Made by a program: the position numbers and the translations under genes
Shown: one piece after another, positions 34,348-42,367 of the stretch
Layout of the letters: the number at the start of each line of letters is the position of its first letter
Numbering within the stretch: position 1 is the first letter of the stretch
Notes under the pieces: generated by a model
The model's input: the letters and a program-made list of their open reading frames with translations, nothing else
Databases searched by the model: none
Told to the model about the DNA's origin: nothing
NCBI GenBank assembly: GCA_964457225.1
Contig: CAYWEM010000004.1
Span: 124,001 to 188,000 of the forward strand
Source: CAYWEM01 sp964457225
GTDB lineage: Bacteria > Acidobacteriota > Aminicenantia > UBA2199
Direction of reading: 5' to 3'
DNA: 64,000 bases

Positions 34348-35451
34348 CTAAATGTTAAGCGGCATGACTATGTATATCAGGTGAAATCCGTCCTCTTCCA
34401 GGGGTTTGAACAGCAGGGCGCTCTCAGCATCGTTAATTCCGATGAAAAAACTTTCAGAATCGATATGATTGAGAAAATCCATGACGAATAAGCCGTTCAA
34501 ACCCACCACAAAAGGATCACCATTGTATTCAATCGGCAATTCATCATAGCCTTCGCCTTTTTCCGGTGTTGATCTTTCCAGAATAAGCCTGTTTTTTTCA
34601 AAACGAAAGAAAACTCCGTTGTTACGGGTTTTAAAAACCAGGATCCTCCTCAAGGTCTTCAGCATTTCATCAGTTTTTACAATCGCTTTGAATTCGGTTC
34701 TTTCAGGTATAACCGCCTTGTAATTGGGAAACCTTTGATCGATAACCCTGGAAGAAATCGTACGATGATGATGACGGAAGAAAAGGTTGTTGGCGTCGAA
34801 AGCAAATTCGATTTCCCCGTCGGAGCCGATTCTCAGCAGTTCAGTCAGAGCTTTTCTGGAAATGATAAAGTCGCTGGTGTCAACTAATTCGTTTTCCCGG
34901 TCTATAACCACGTAAGCCAGGCGATGACCATCGGTGGCGGCCATTTCCAGCTTGTTCATGTTGAAACTGAGCAAGGCGCCGGGAACGTTGAATTTTACCT
35001 CTGGAGCTATGACATAGGAACATCTATCAATCATGCCCTGAACCGTGCGCAAGGGTAATTTAACGCCATTGGCAAAATCACCGCTGGGTAATTCCGGATA
35101 GTCGGAAGACTTGAGCCCCAGAAGCTTGTATTTTGACTTCTTGCTTTCATTTGCCACGGTTACCTGCAAATCGTTTCCCTCGAAGATTTCCACGATTTCA
35201 TCGTCCATGCGCGAAACCAGTTCATAGAGATCACGGCCGTTTACCGTAAATGAACCGGGCTCTTCCACCCGCGCTGAAATCGTTGATTTAAGACCTATTT
35301 CGAGATCAGTCGCCACCATTTCCATAATTCCATTGGTAAAGGCGGTTATCTTTATATTCTGCAGGATTTCCATAATCGTCTTTTTTTCAAACACACCCTG
35401 AAACAGTTTCAATTCGCTTTCAAATTTTGACTTTTCCACAAAAAGCTTCAT
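34348..35451 (-). CDS. dnaN: DNA polymerase III sliding clamp (beta subunit)
   Basis: A 367-residue ring-forming processivity clamp. The N-terminal strand MKLFVEKSKFESELKLFQGV, the central ATDGHRLAYV near residue 175 and the C-terminal LLFKPLEEDGFHLIYIVMPL are typical. ATG 35451 is preferred over a TTG two codons upstream. A possible promoter (TTGACT, 17 bases, TAAAAA at 35468-35496, minus strand) lies in the dnaA-dnaN gap. A DnaA-box-like TTTTCCACA (35432-35440) lies inside its first codons. Confidence 0.95.
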   Translation of the reverse strand: MKLFVEKSKFESELKLFQGVFEKKTIMEILQNIKITAFTNGIMEMVATDLEIGLKSTISARVEEPGSFTVNGRDLYELVSRMDDEIVEIFEGNDLQVTVANESKKSKYKLLGLKSSDYPELPSGDFANGVKLPLRTVQGMIDRCSYVIAPEVKFNVPGALLSFNMNKLEMAATDGHRLAYVVIDRENELVDTSDFIISRKALTELLRIGSDGEIEFAFDANNLFFRHHHRTISSRVIDQRFPNYKAVIPERTEFKAIVKTDEMLKTLRRILVFKTRNNGVFFRFEKNRLILERSTPEKGEGYDELPIEYNGDPFVVGLNGLFVMDFLNHIDSESFFIGINDAESALLFKPLEEDGFHLIYIVMPLNI

Positions 35452-35457
35452 TTTCAA

Positions 35458-35608
35458 CCTGCCTTTCTTTTTATTTTAGAATACTATCATAGTCAAGCTA
35501 AAAAAAACAGTAGCGTGGAAATGTGAAAAAACGCCGAAAACCGAAGAAAACAAATAACTTGACCGCATTTTTAATCTGTGGATAAAAAACGATCATTGTG
35601 GAAAACCA
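35458..35608. other. Candidate replication origin (dnaA-dnaN gap)
   Basis: This AT-rich gap holds a perfect DnaA box on the minus strand (TGTGGATAA, 35577-35585) and a one-mismatch copy (TGTGGAAAA, 35597-35605). A weaker TGTGAAAAA lies near 35522. Another TTTTCCACA lies in the start of dnaN. Genes on both sides read away from this locus, as expected of oriC. A second small box cluster sits upstream of dnaA (36946-36954 and 36969-36977), so the unwinding site may be on either side of dnaA. Confidence 0.6.
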
Positions 35609-36940
35609 TTAATCGCTGAAAAAAGAAACGTAGGAATCAACTTTTCTGGAAAAGTCTGAATCGGATTCCATCATTTTTTCCACCTTGCCGATGGCATGAA
35701 GTACAGTTGTATGATGCTTGCCTCCGAATCGGAATCCTATTTCGTTAAGGGAAGACTTGGTCAATCTTTTGGCGATGTACATGCCGATCTGTCTTGGAAG
35801 TGCAATTTTGGGGGAGTTGTTTTTGGTCTTGAGATCAGATACTTTCAGGGAGTATTTTTCAGCTATGAACTCTTGAATGGTATCAATTGATACTGATTTC
35901 TTGGCAATGTCGATCAGAGGTTTAAGGGCTTCCTTGGCAAAGGCCAGGCTCAGTTCGGATTCTCTCTTGTCGGAGAACTTCAGGTCGGCGAATCCCAGCA
36001 GTCGGTTCAATGAGCCTTCGAGACTGCGGATGTTGTTGTTGAAAGTCGAAGCCAGGAAGTAAAGAACTTCATCGGGAATGATGAAGTCCGACTTGATGAA
36101 TTTCTTTCTTTCCCTGATTTTTTTTTTCAGAATGGCAATTCGGGTTTCGAGATCATAAGGAAGAATGTCGGCGATACCACCCATCTCAAAACGGGAGCGG
36201 ATTCTGTTTTCCAGGTCGGGAATATTGTCAGGGTGTTTGTCTGAACAGATAACGATCTGTTTTTCCTGCTGAATCAGGGAATTGAAAATGTAATAGAATT
36301 GCTCACTGGTGCCGCCCCAGCGGGTTATGTACTGAATATCGTCTATCAGCAGGACATCGATGGATGTGTATTTTTTTATGAACTCGGGTCTCTTGTTCAT
36401 GCGGGTGAATTCAACGTATTCGTTCATAAAATCGCTGGTGGTGAGATAGATGGAATTCAGAGATTTATTAGTGGCCTGAATTCGGTTGCCGATGGCGTGC
36501 AGAAGATGGGTTTTTCCAAGTCCGACATCGCTGAAAATGTAAAGTGGATTGTATGATTTTCCCGGAAACTCGGAAACACTGTAGGCAAATGAATAAGCTA
36601 TGCGATTGGAGTCACTCTGCACAAAAGAATCAAAAGTGTATTTCTTTTGCAGGTTGGAGTCGAATTTCTTCTTGGTAACCGCCCTGGTTTCAACCTGGTG
36701 TTCATCTTCTTCAGCGCATGAAACGAAACGAACGGTGAAACCGCAGTTTTTGCGGAAATGACTGTTTATTCTTTCCAGTAAATTACTTTTAAACCAGGTC
36801 AAAGTGTCGTTATTCGGAACACCGATGAAGAGCAGGTTGTTATTACAACCAATTAGAAAAATTTGTTCGGCCCATTTTTGATAAGTCGGGTTATCCAGTA
36901 TTTCTTCCAGGTAGCTTTTTAGTTGGTTAAATTCTTTCAT
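35609..36940 (-). CDS. dnaA: Chromosomal replication initiator DnaA
   Basis: A 443-residue AAA+ initiator. Domain I (residues 1-85) includes WAEQIFLIGC. Walker A SDVGLGKTHLLHAIGN is near 145-160 and Walker B VLLIDDIQYI near 205. Domain IV carries the DnaA-box-binding FGGKHHTTVLHAIGKV near 410. ATG 36940 matches the normal domain I start; a longer frame to 37027 runs into the promoter. DnaA-box-like sites upstream suggest autoregulation. Confidence 0.96.
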   Translation of the reverse strand: MKEFNQLKSYLEEILDNPTYQKWAEQIFLIGCNNNLLFIGVPNNDTLTWFKSNLLERINSHFRKNCGFTVRFVSCAEEDEHQVETRAVTKKKFDSNLQKKYTFDSFVQSDSNRIAYSFAYSVSEFPGKSYNPLYIFSDVGLGKTHLLHAIGNRIQATNKSLNSIYLTTSDFMNEYVEFTRMNKRPEFIKKYTSIDVLLIDDIQYITRWGGTSEQFYYIFNSLIQQEKQIVICSDKHPDNIPDLENRIRSRFEMGGIADILPYDLETRIAILKKKIRERKKFIKSDFIIPDEVLYFLASTFNNNIRSLEGSLNRLLGFADLKFSDKRESELSLAFAKEALKPLIDIAKKSVSIDTIQEFIAEKYSLKVSDLKTKNNSPKIALPRQIGMYIAKRLTKSSLNEIGFRFGGKHHTTVLHAIGKVEKMMESDSDFSRKVDSYVSFFSD

Positions 36941-36945
36941 TGTCT

Positions 36946-36977
36946 TTTTCCACAAAAATCTTAACAATTGTGAATAA
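36946..36977. promoter_or_regulatory. DnaA-box pair upstream of dnaA
   Basis: TTTTCCACA (36946-36954) and TGTGAATAA (36969-36977) each differ from TTATCCACA at one position. They lie in the dnaA leader and could serve autoregulation or origin function. Confidence 0.5.
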
Positions 36978-37011
36978 CAAAGAACCCTTTTTATGATGAA
37001 ACAGCGAAACC

Positions 37012-37041
37012 ATGATATACGAAGCATCCCCGAATTGTCAA
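37012..37041 (-). promoter_or_regulatory. Possible dnaA promoter
   Basis: Minus-strand TTGACA (37036-37041) followed by TATCAT (37012-37017, 18-base spacer) or TATATC (37014-37019, 16-base spacer). This gives a leader of about 65 bases. Confidence 0.45.
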
Positions 37042-37142
37042 GAGAAAATCCCGGGCGAGAGAATTATTTTAACGGCTTCCCATTTTTCGAAAAAACGAAC
37101 TGCCGATGAATTCAACTCATTAAACTCCTGGAGAAATCCGGG

Positions 37143-37171
37143 TTGACAACTTCCGGTTTTTTTTCTATAAA
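37143..37171 (+). promoter_or_regulatory. Leaderless promoter of the origin-side small membrane gene
   Basis: TTGACA (37143-37148), 17 bases, TATAAA (37166-37171). +1 at 37178 is two bases before the GTG at 37180. Confidence 0.75.
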
Positions 37172-37179
37172 AACGACAG

Positions 37180-37407
37180 GTGCAACAATTGATAAATGAA
37201 AAAGATGATTCCGAGCAAAAAAAGAAAAGCGTGGCGGAAAAATCCGGAAAGGTATTTACCATACTGTTCGTTTTGTTGTTTTCCGCCGCCCTGATTGCTT
37301 CCCCGATTTTGTTGATCTTTGATTTTGAAAAGTGGGTGATTCCGGTTATCCTGATCTGGACGATGTCGTTACTTTTTTATCTTACCACGCGCCGGATCCG
37401 CCATTGA
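37180..37407 (+). CDS. Small two-helix membrane protein next to the origin
   Basis: A 75-residue protein with a charged lysine-rich head (about 1-22), two transmembrane helices (about 24-47 and 52-69) and a short basic tail. I do not recognise it. It begins with GTG directly after a near-consensus promoter and has no Shine-Dalgarno site. It opens a transcription unit with rsmG, parA, parB and the bactofilin. In many bacteria rpmH, rnpA and yidC occupy this place; none is seen here. Confidence 0.7.
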   Translation: MQQLINEKDDSEQKKKSVAEKSGKVFTILFVLLFSAALIASPILLIFDFEKWVIPVILIWTMSLLFYLTTRRIRH

Positions 37408-37442
37408 CAACGCATAAACAGGAAAGCCCGGACTGGGCGGCC

Positions 37443-38054
37443 ATGTTTCACGTGAAACACGGCCAGCATTCCTGGAAACTCCTGGATCAATATTTTATAG
37501 AGCTTAAAGAGCGGAATTCCCAGTTGAACTTGTATTCCCGGAAAACCGATGACTCGGCTTTGGCGGTTTTACTGGCTGAAACCGGATTGCTGCTGGGCAG
37601 ACTCGGTTCAGGCAGGTTGATAGATGTTGGGAGTGGAAACGGTTTGCTGGGGATTCCGATTTCCATTTGCCTGCCGGAGCGCCCGGTGGTATTGGTTGAG
37701 AGCAGAGCCAAAAAGGCAAGGGCGCTAATTGAATTCAGGGAATCTCTGAAATTGCGGAACCTGAGCGTTTTTCACGGCTCTCTGGACGAATTCATAGCCC
37801 GGGATGGAACAAGGAATGATTGGTTGCTGGCACGCGGATTCCCGCGGATCGAAGCTCTTTTGGGCCGGGTGGAAAAAAATACCGTTGCCGGGTTGACCCT
37901 GGTTTCAGCAGAGAGTAAAATCAACGTTGCGCTCCAGGGGCTGGAAAGTCTGGATAAAAAAGTTTATAATGTCCCCTGGCGCGAAAACCTGGTTATCGCG
38001 GAAATCAAATCTGTTTCACGTGAAACGGGAACTGGCGGGAAAAAAAATGACTGA
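37443..38054 (+). CDS. rsmG: 16S rRNA (guanine527-N7)-methyltransferase RsmG
   Basis: Methylates G527 of 16S rRNA; 203 residues from ATG 37443. The SAM motif DVGSGNGLLGIPI is at residues 61-73 and LVESRAKKARAL follows. The first codons (MFHVKH) are spelled by a perfect parS site, and a second parS lies near the 3' end in the codons for SVSRETG. A TTG at 37404 overlapping the upstream stop would add 13 residues and cannot be excluded. The stop overlaps parA by eight bases. Confidence 0.93.
   Translation: MFHVKHGQHSWKLLDQYFIELKERNSQLNLYSRKTDDSALAVLLAETGLLLGRLGSGRLIDVGSGNGLLGIPISICLPERPVVLVESRAKKARALIEFRESLKLRNLSVFHGSLDEFIARDGTRNDWLLARGFPRIEALLGRVEKNTVAGLTLVSAESKINVALQGLESLDKKVYNVPWRENLVIAEIKSVSRETGTGGKKND
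37444..37459 (+). promoter_or_regulatory. parS centromere site 1
   Basis: Perfect 16-base palindrome TGTTTCACGTGAAACA, the binding and CTP-clamp loading site of ParB. It lies over the rsmG start codon. Confidence 0.95.
38012..38027 (+). promoter_or_regulatory. parS centromere site 2
   Basis: TGTTTCACGTGAAACG, 15 of 16 bases of the parS consensus, near the end of rsmG and 20 bases before the parA start codon. Confidence 0.88.
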
Positions 38055-38805
38055 AATTATAGCTGTAGCAAACCAAAAAGGGGGAGTGGGAAAAACCACC
38101 ACTGCCATCAACCTTTCCGCTGCACTGGCAATCGCTGAAAAAAGAGTCCTGCTGATCGATTTGGATCCCCAAGCCAACAGCACAACCGGAGTCGGCCTGG
38201 ATAAAAACCGACTCAAATCTTCTGTTTACACGGCTCTTTGCGGCCAGAAAACCATGGCTGAAATCGCAATGGGCACCGAACTGCGCTTTCTGCGCATAGT
38301 TCCATCATCTCGTGAGCTGGCCCGCTTTGAACTTGAAGTGGTTGGTGACGATCAGAATCACCTTTTTCTGCAAAACGCCCTGGCCGGAATCAACTCCGAC
38401 TACGATTACATCATAGTCGATTCCCCTCCTTCGCTGGGCCTGCTGACCATCAACGCGCTGACTGCGGCTCAGGGAGTGATTATCCCCATACAGGCGGAAT
38501 ACTATGCCCTTGAAGGCCTTTCCGATCTGATTGCCACCATAAATCGCATCAAGGAGCATTTCAACGCCGAACTGGACATCAGGGGAGTTCTTCTGACCAT
38601 GTACGATGAAAGAACAAATCTTTCACGCCAGGTGGAAGAAGAGGTGCGTTCTCATTTCAAAACCAAGGTTTACTCTTCGGTGATTCCCAGGAACATCCGC
38701 CTTTCCGAGGCCCCCAGCTTCGGCAAACCCATTCAGTTGTACGACATACGCTCGGCCGGAGCCAGGTCATACATGATGCTGGCCAAGGAGATAATGAATA
38801 CATGA
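38047..38805 (+). CDS. parA: Chromosome partitioning ATPase ParA (Soj)
   Basis: A 252-residue P-loop ATPase that moves ParB-parS complexes over the nucleoid. The deviant Walker A KGGVGKTT is at residues 11-18, the A' motif LLIDLDPQANST near 36 and IIVDSPPSLGLLT near 120. The ATG matches the normal family start. It begins eight bases before the rsmG stop and overlaps parB as ATGA. There is no N-terminal DNA-binding domain, so this is the chromosomal (type Ib-like) form. Confidence 0.96.
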   Translation: MTEIIAVANQKGGVGKTTTAINLSAALAIAEKRVLLIDLDPQANSTTGVGLDKNRLKSSVYTALCGQKTMAEIAMGTELRFLRIVPSSRELARFELEVVGDDQNHLFLQNALAGINSDYDYIIVDSPPSLGLLTINALTAAQGVIIPIQAEYYALEGLSDLIATINRIKEHFNAELDIRGVLLTMYDERTNLSRQVEEEVRSHFKTKVYSSVIPRNIRLSEAPSFGKPIQLYDIRSAGARSYMMLAKEIMNT

Positions 38806-39641
38806 AACGCAAGGTTTTAGGCAAGGGGCTGGCTTCAATTATCTCCAACGAGCCTTCCACCTCCGGTACGGTGATAGAAATCAACCTTGAGGATATCCAT
38901 CCAAATCCCTTTCAACCGCGAAGGGTTTTTTCCGATGAATCCCTGCGCGAGTTAGCCCAATCCTTGAAGGAGAGCGGTCTCATTCAACCGGTCGTGGTTT
39001 ATCGTAACCAGGACCATTACCACCTGATTGTCGGAGAAAGGCGCTGGCGGGCGGCTCAGATTCTCGGCTGGGAGAAAATCTCGGCTATGGTCAAAGAGGT
39101 AAGCGAGCGGGAAGTCCAGCTGAACGCCCTGGTGGAAAACCTGCAAAGGGAAGACTTAAATGCCCTGGAAACAGCCTCGGGGATTCAGGCTCTGGCCGGA
39201 GTCCTGCAGTGCAGTCAACAGGAATTGGCCGATCGCCTGGGAATGAACCGCAGTACAGTGGCAAATTTTCTCCGGCTGTTGCGCCTGCCTGACACGGTCA
39301 AGGAATGGCTTATCAACGGCAATCTGGATCAGGGGCATGCCAGGGCACTACTGGCCTTGCAAAGTGAAGATGATATTAAAGAAGCGGCTGCGGTTATCGT
39401 TCAACGTAAACTATCGGTCCGGGAAGCGGAAAAACTGGTCAAGCAGTTTTACAGGAAAAAAGAAAACACCAAGCGGGAATCAGATCCTGATTTGCGGAAA
39501 ATGGAAGATCGCCTTTCAAGGTTGTTGGCAACCAGGGTCAAGTTGAACTGCTCTACCGAAGGCAGTGGGAAAATGGAGGTTTTCTTCTCCTCCCTGGAGG
39601 AATTCCAGAGAATTTTATCCCTGATTGACAAAAAGGAGTAA
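38802..39641 (+). CDS. parB: Chromosome partitioning protein ParB (Spo0J)
   Basis: A 279-residue CTP-dependent DNA clamp that loads at parS. The N-terminal KGLASII binds ParA, the CTP-binding boxes GERRWRAA near residue 78 and ENLQREDLNALE near 112 are intact, and the helix-turn-helix (SQQELADRLGMNRSTVANFLRLL) sits near 139-161. The C-terminal dimerisation segment is present. Its targets lie just upstream in rsmG. The bactofilin gene follows after two bases. Confidence 0.96.
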   Translation: MKRKVLGKGLASIISNEPSTSGTVIEINLEDIHPNPFQPRRVFSDESLRELAQSLKESGLIQPVVVYRNQDHYHLIVGERRWRAAQILGWEKISAMVKEVSEREVQLNALVENLQREDLNALETASGIQALAGVLQCSQQELADRLGMNRSTVANFLRLLRLPDTVKEWLINGNLDQGHARALLALQSEDDIKEAAAVIVQRKLSVREAEKLVKQFYRKKENTKRESDPDLRKMEDRLSRLLATRVKLNCSTEGSGKMEVFFSSLEEFQRILSLIDKKE

Positions 39642-39643
39642 TA

Positions 39644-40030
39644 ATGCCAAAACCCGAACAAATGACAAAAGTGAGCGGTTTCCTGGACAAGGATACTTCG
39701 GTCACCGGGGACATAGTATTCAAGGAGACTTTTCGTATCGACGGACGTTTCAAGGGTAAGATTCTGGCCGGAAACGGTTTGCTCATCGGGGAAAACGCCG
39801 AAGTTGAAGCTGATATTGAAGTCAATCATCTTTCCATAAACGGCAGGGTGAAAGGCTTGCTTAAAGCCAAGGAAATGATCGAGATTTTCGCCAATGGCCG
39901 GGTCAGCGGAACACTGATAACTCCCCGCCTGGTTATAGAAGAAGGAGCATTTTTTCAGGGAGCCTGTCAAATGGAGATGAAGTCTCTGGAAAGCGGTACT
40001 GTTGAGGTGAAATCCACTTCCCGCCCGTGA
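39644..40030 (+). CDS. Bactofilin (polymer-forming cytoskeletal protein)
   Basis: A 128-residue bactofilin with a beta-helix core (about 20-110). The TGDIVFKETFRIDGRFKGKILAGNGLLIGENAEVEADI pattern of six-residue rungs is typical, with short unstructured tails. Bactofilins self-assemble without nucleotide into membrane-associated filaments. It is translated between parB and kdsB with overlapping or near-overlapping codons, which hints at a role in segregation or cell-wall shaping near the pole. Confidence 0.92.
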   Translation: MPKPEQMTKVSGFLDKDTSVTGDIVFKETFRIDGRFKGKILAGNGLLIGENAEVEADIEVNHLSINGRVKGLLKAKEMIEIFANGRVSGTLITPRLVIEEGAFFQGACQMEMKSLESGTVEVKSTSRP

Positions 40031-40752
40031 AGAAGGCAGCCGTAATACCGGTAAGGTGGGGATCCACAAGGTTTCCGGGAAAACCTCTCGCATTGATAGC
40101 CGGCATATCCATGGTCGAACGGGTTTATCGCCGGGTGCTCGAGGCCGGCTGTTTTGATGAGGTTGTTATTGCCACTGACGATGACAGGATCTTTTCCACA
40201 GTGACCGAATTCGGCGGTCGAGCGGTAATGACTTCGGCGGATATCCGAAGCGGCAGTGAAAGAATCTGGGCGGCGGCAAAAAACGAGCCCTGGGAACTGC
40301 TGATCAACGTTCAGGGAGATGAGCCGCTGATATCCCCGACATTGCTGGCCCGTATTACGGATACCCTGGAAAAGGGAGAATGCCCGGTGGTCAGCGCGGG
40401 GTTTTTCAATCAAAACGAAGTCGATTTTAACGATGAAAACTGTGTCAAAGTGGTGCTGGACAAACAGGATCAAGCCCTGTATTTCTCCCGCAGCCCGATT
40501 CCCAACGGTCCTGTTTTTGACGGTTTCTTTCAGCACATCGGAGTATACGGGTATTCCAGGGAAGCCCTGGAATTCTTTATCAGCTGCTGTCCCGGAAAAC
40601 TTGAGATTTCCGAGAAACTCGAACAACTGCGCTTCCTGGAATGCGGCTGGAAAATCAAGATCCTGACAAGTGAATACCGCTCGCACGGGGTCGATGTTCC
40701 CGCGGACGTAGCCAGGATTGAAAAGATACTGACTGGAGAAGAACATGCCTGA
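40027..40752 (+). CDS. kdsB: CMP-KDO synthetase KdsB
   Basis: Activates KDO with CTP for lipopolysaccharide inner core. The 241 residues include the N-terminal IPVRWGSTRFPGKPL, DDDRI near residue 51, SGSERIWAAA near 76 and NVQGDEPLI near 94. The GTG start overlaps the bactofilin stop. It overlaps pyrG, which makes its CTP substrate, by eight bases. Its presence is direct evidence for an LPS outer membrane. Confidence 0.95.
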   Translation: MKKAAVIPVRWGSTRFPGKPLALIAGISMVERVYRRVLEAGCFDEVVIATDDDRIFSTVTEFGGRAVMTSADIRSGSERIWAAAKNEPWELLINVQGDEPLISPTLLARITDTLEKGECPVVSAGFFNQNEVDFNDENCVKVVLDKQDQALYFSRSPIPNGPVFDGFFQHIGVYGYSREALEFFISCCPGKLEISEKLEQLRFLECGWKIKILTSEYRSHGVDVPADVARIEKILTGEEHA

Positions 40753-42346
40753 AAAGCGCTACATATTCATTACCGGCGGAGTTCTTTCATCCCTGGGAAA
40801 AGGGATTGCCGCAGCCTCCATCGCCAATCTCCTGGAGTCTTACGGTTTTAAAATAACCGTGCTGAAACTCGATCCGTACTTGAATGTTGATCCAGGCACC
40901 ATGAATCCATTTCAGCACGGTGAAGTGTTTGTTACCGATGACGGAGCGGAAACTGATCTCGATCTCGGTCATTATGAAAGATTCACCACCGTGGTCACCG
41001 GCCAGAAAAACAATTGGACTGCGGGCCGCATATACGACCAGGTTCTCCACAAAGAAAGACGGGGTGATTATCTCGGTAAAACAGTCCAGGTCATACCACA
41101 TGTCACCGACGCTATTAAAGAAGCTGTTTTTGCCGTCAGTGAAAAAGACTGCGACATAGTTCTGGTGGAAATAGGCGGTACCGTCGGGAACATTGAAAGC
41201 CTGCCCTTTCTGGAGGCCATCCGCCAGATCGGACTGGAATTAGACAATGAGAAATGCCTCTTTATTCATCTGACTCTGGTGCCTTTTATCAAGACCGCCG
41301 GAGAACTTAAAACTAAGCCTACTCAGCACAGCGTCAAAGCCATGAGGGAAATCGGCCTGCAGCCCGACATCCTGCTCTGCCGAACCGAAGTTGCCCTCAG
41401 TCGCGATCTGAAAAAAAAGATCGCCCTGTTTACCAACTTGAAAGAAGACGACATCGTCAGTGCTCTGGATGTGACCGACATTTATGAAATTCCCTTGATC
41501 TACAAAAAGGAGGGCTTGGGACTTAATATTCTGAAAAAACTTGAACTGACTCCGAAACAGGATGATGACCGCCCCTGGCGAACCTGGTTGCAGAAATCCA
41601 GTCAGAGGAATTCAACTGTCAAGGTGGCCATAGTCGGAAAGTACATCAGTCATTCAGATTCGTATAAAAGCTTGTACGAAGCACTCAATCATGCCGGGGT
41701 GTTTAACGACCTGCGGGTAAGCCTGGTTCCGGTTGAAGCTGATCAACTGGAAAACAGTGATCCGGCTTTATTTTTAAATGATGTCCAGGCATTGCTGGTA
41801 CCGGGCGGATTCGGTATTCGAGGTATAGCCGGCATGATAAACGCCATTCAATACGCCCGGCAGTCCGGGCTTCCATTTTTCGGTATTTGCCTGGGTATGC
41901 AGGTGGCGGTAATCGAGTTTCTGCGTAACGTTGTAGGACTCAAAAACGCTCATTCGGCTGAATTCAGTGAAGATTCCCCGGACAAGGTCTTTCTAAAGCT
42001 GCGCGAGCTGAGCGGGGTCCAGGAAATGGGTCACAATATGCGTCTGGGGGCTTACGACTGCCTTTTGAAGCAGGGAAGCCGGGCCGCGGAAATCTATGGA
42101 GTGGAAAAAATCTCCGAGCGTCATCGCCATCGTTATGAATTCAATCCAGCCTACGAAACCATGGTTGAAAATGCCGGTTTAACGATCAGCGGAAAAAACC
42201 CGGAACGCAACCTGGTTGAAATCGTGGAAATATCGGAGCATCCATGGTTCATAGGCTGTCAGTTTCACCCGGAATTCAAATCAAAACCATTGGCAGCGCA
42301 CCCGCTTTTCTGTTCATTCATCGCTGCTGCCGGAAAAAAAGCCTGA
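40745..42346 (+). CDS. pyrG: CTP synthase
   Basis: Aminates UTP to CTP with glutamine; 533 residues. The synthetase domain has GGVLSSLGKGIAAASIANLLE and EIGGTVGNIESLPF. The class I glutaminase domain has GGFGIRG, the nucleophile FGICLGMQ near residue 380 and the HPEF histidine-glutamate pair near 515. It ends the origin-side operon. CTP is also the ParB cofactor and the KdsB substrate. Confidence 0.96.
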   Translation: MPEKRYIFITGGVLSSLGKGIAAASIANLLESYGFKITVLKLDPYLNVDPGTMNPFQHGEVFVTDDGAETDLDLGHYERFTTVVTGQKNNWTAGRIYDQVLHKERRGDYLGKTVQVIPHVTDAIKEAVFAVSEKDCDIVLVEIGGTVGNIESLPFLEAIRQIGLELDNEKCLFIHLTLVPFIKTAGELKTKPTQHSVKAMREIGLQPDILLCRTEVALSRDLKKKIALFTNLKEDDIVSALDVTDIYEIPLIYKKEGLGLNILKKLELTPKQDDDRPWRTWLQKSSQRNSTVKVAIVGKYISHSDSYKSLYEALNHAGVFNDLRVSLVPVEADQLENSDPALFLNDVQALLVPGGFGIRGIAGMINAIQYARQSGLPFFGICLGMQVAVIEFLRNVVGLKNAHSAEFSEDSPDKVFLKLRELSGVQEMGHNMRLGAYDCLLKQGSRAAEIYGVEKISERHRHRYEFNPAYETMVENAGLTISGKNPERNLVEIVEISEHPWFIGCQFHPEFKSKPLAAHPLFCSFIAAAGKKA

Positions 42347-42367
42347 ACCGTCTTACAGCTTGTTCCG

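Noticed and set aside
39449..40746. Two long minus-strand frames over parB, bactofilin and kdsB
   Set aside because: The plus-strand products are unmistakable families; the minus-strand frames have no ribosome sites or motifs.
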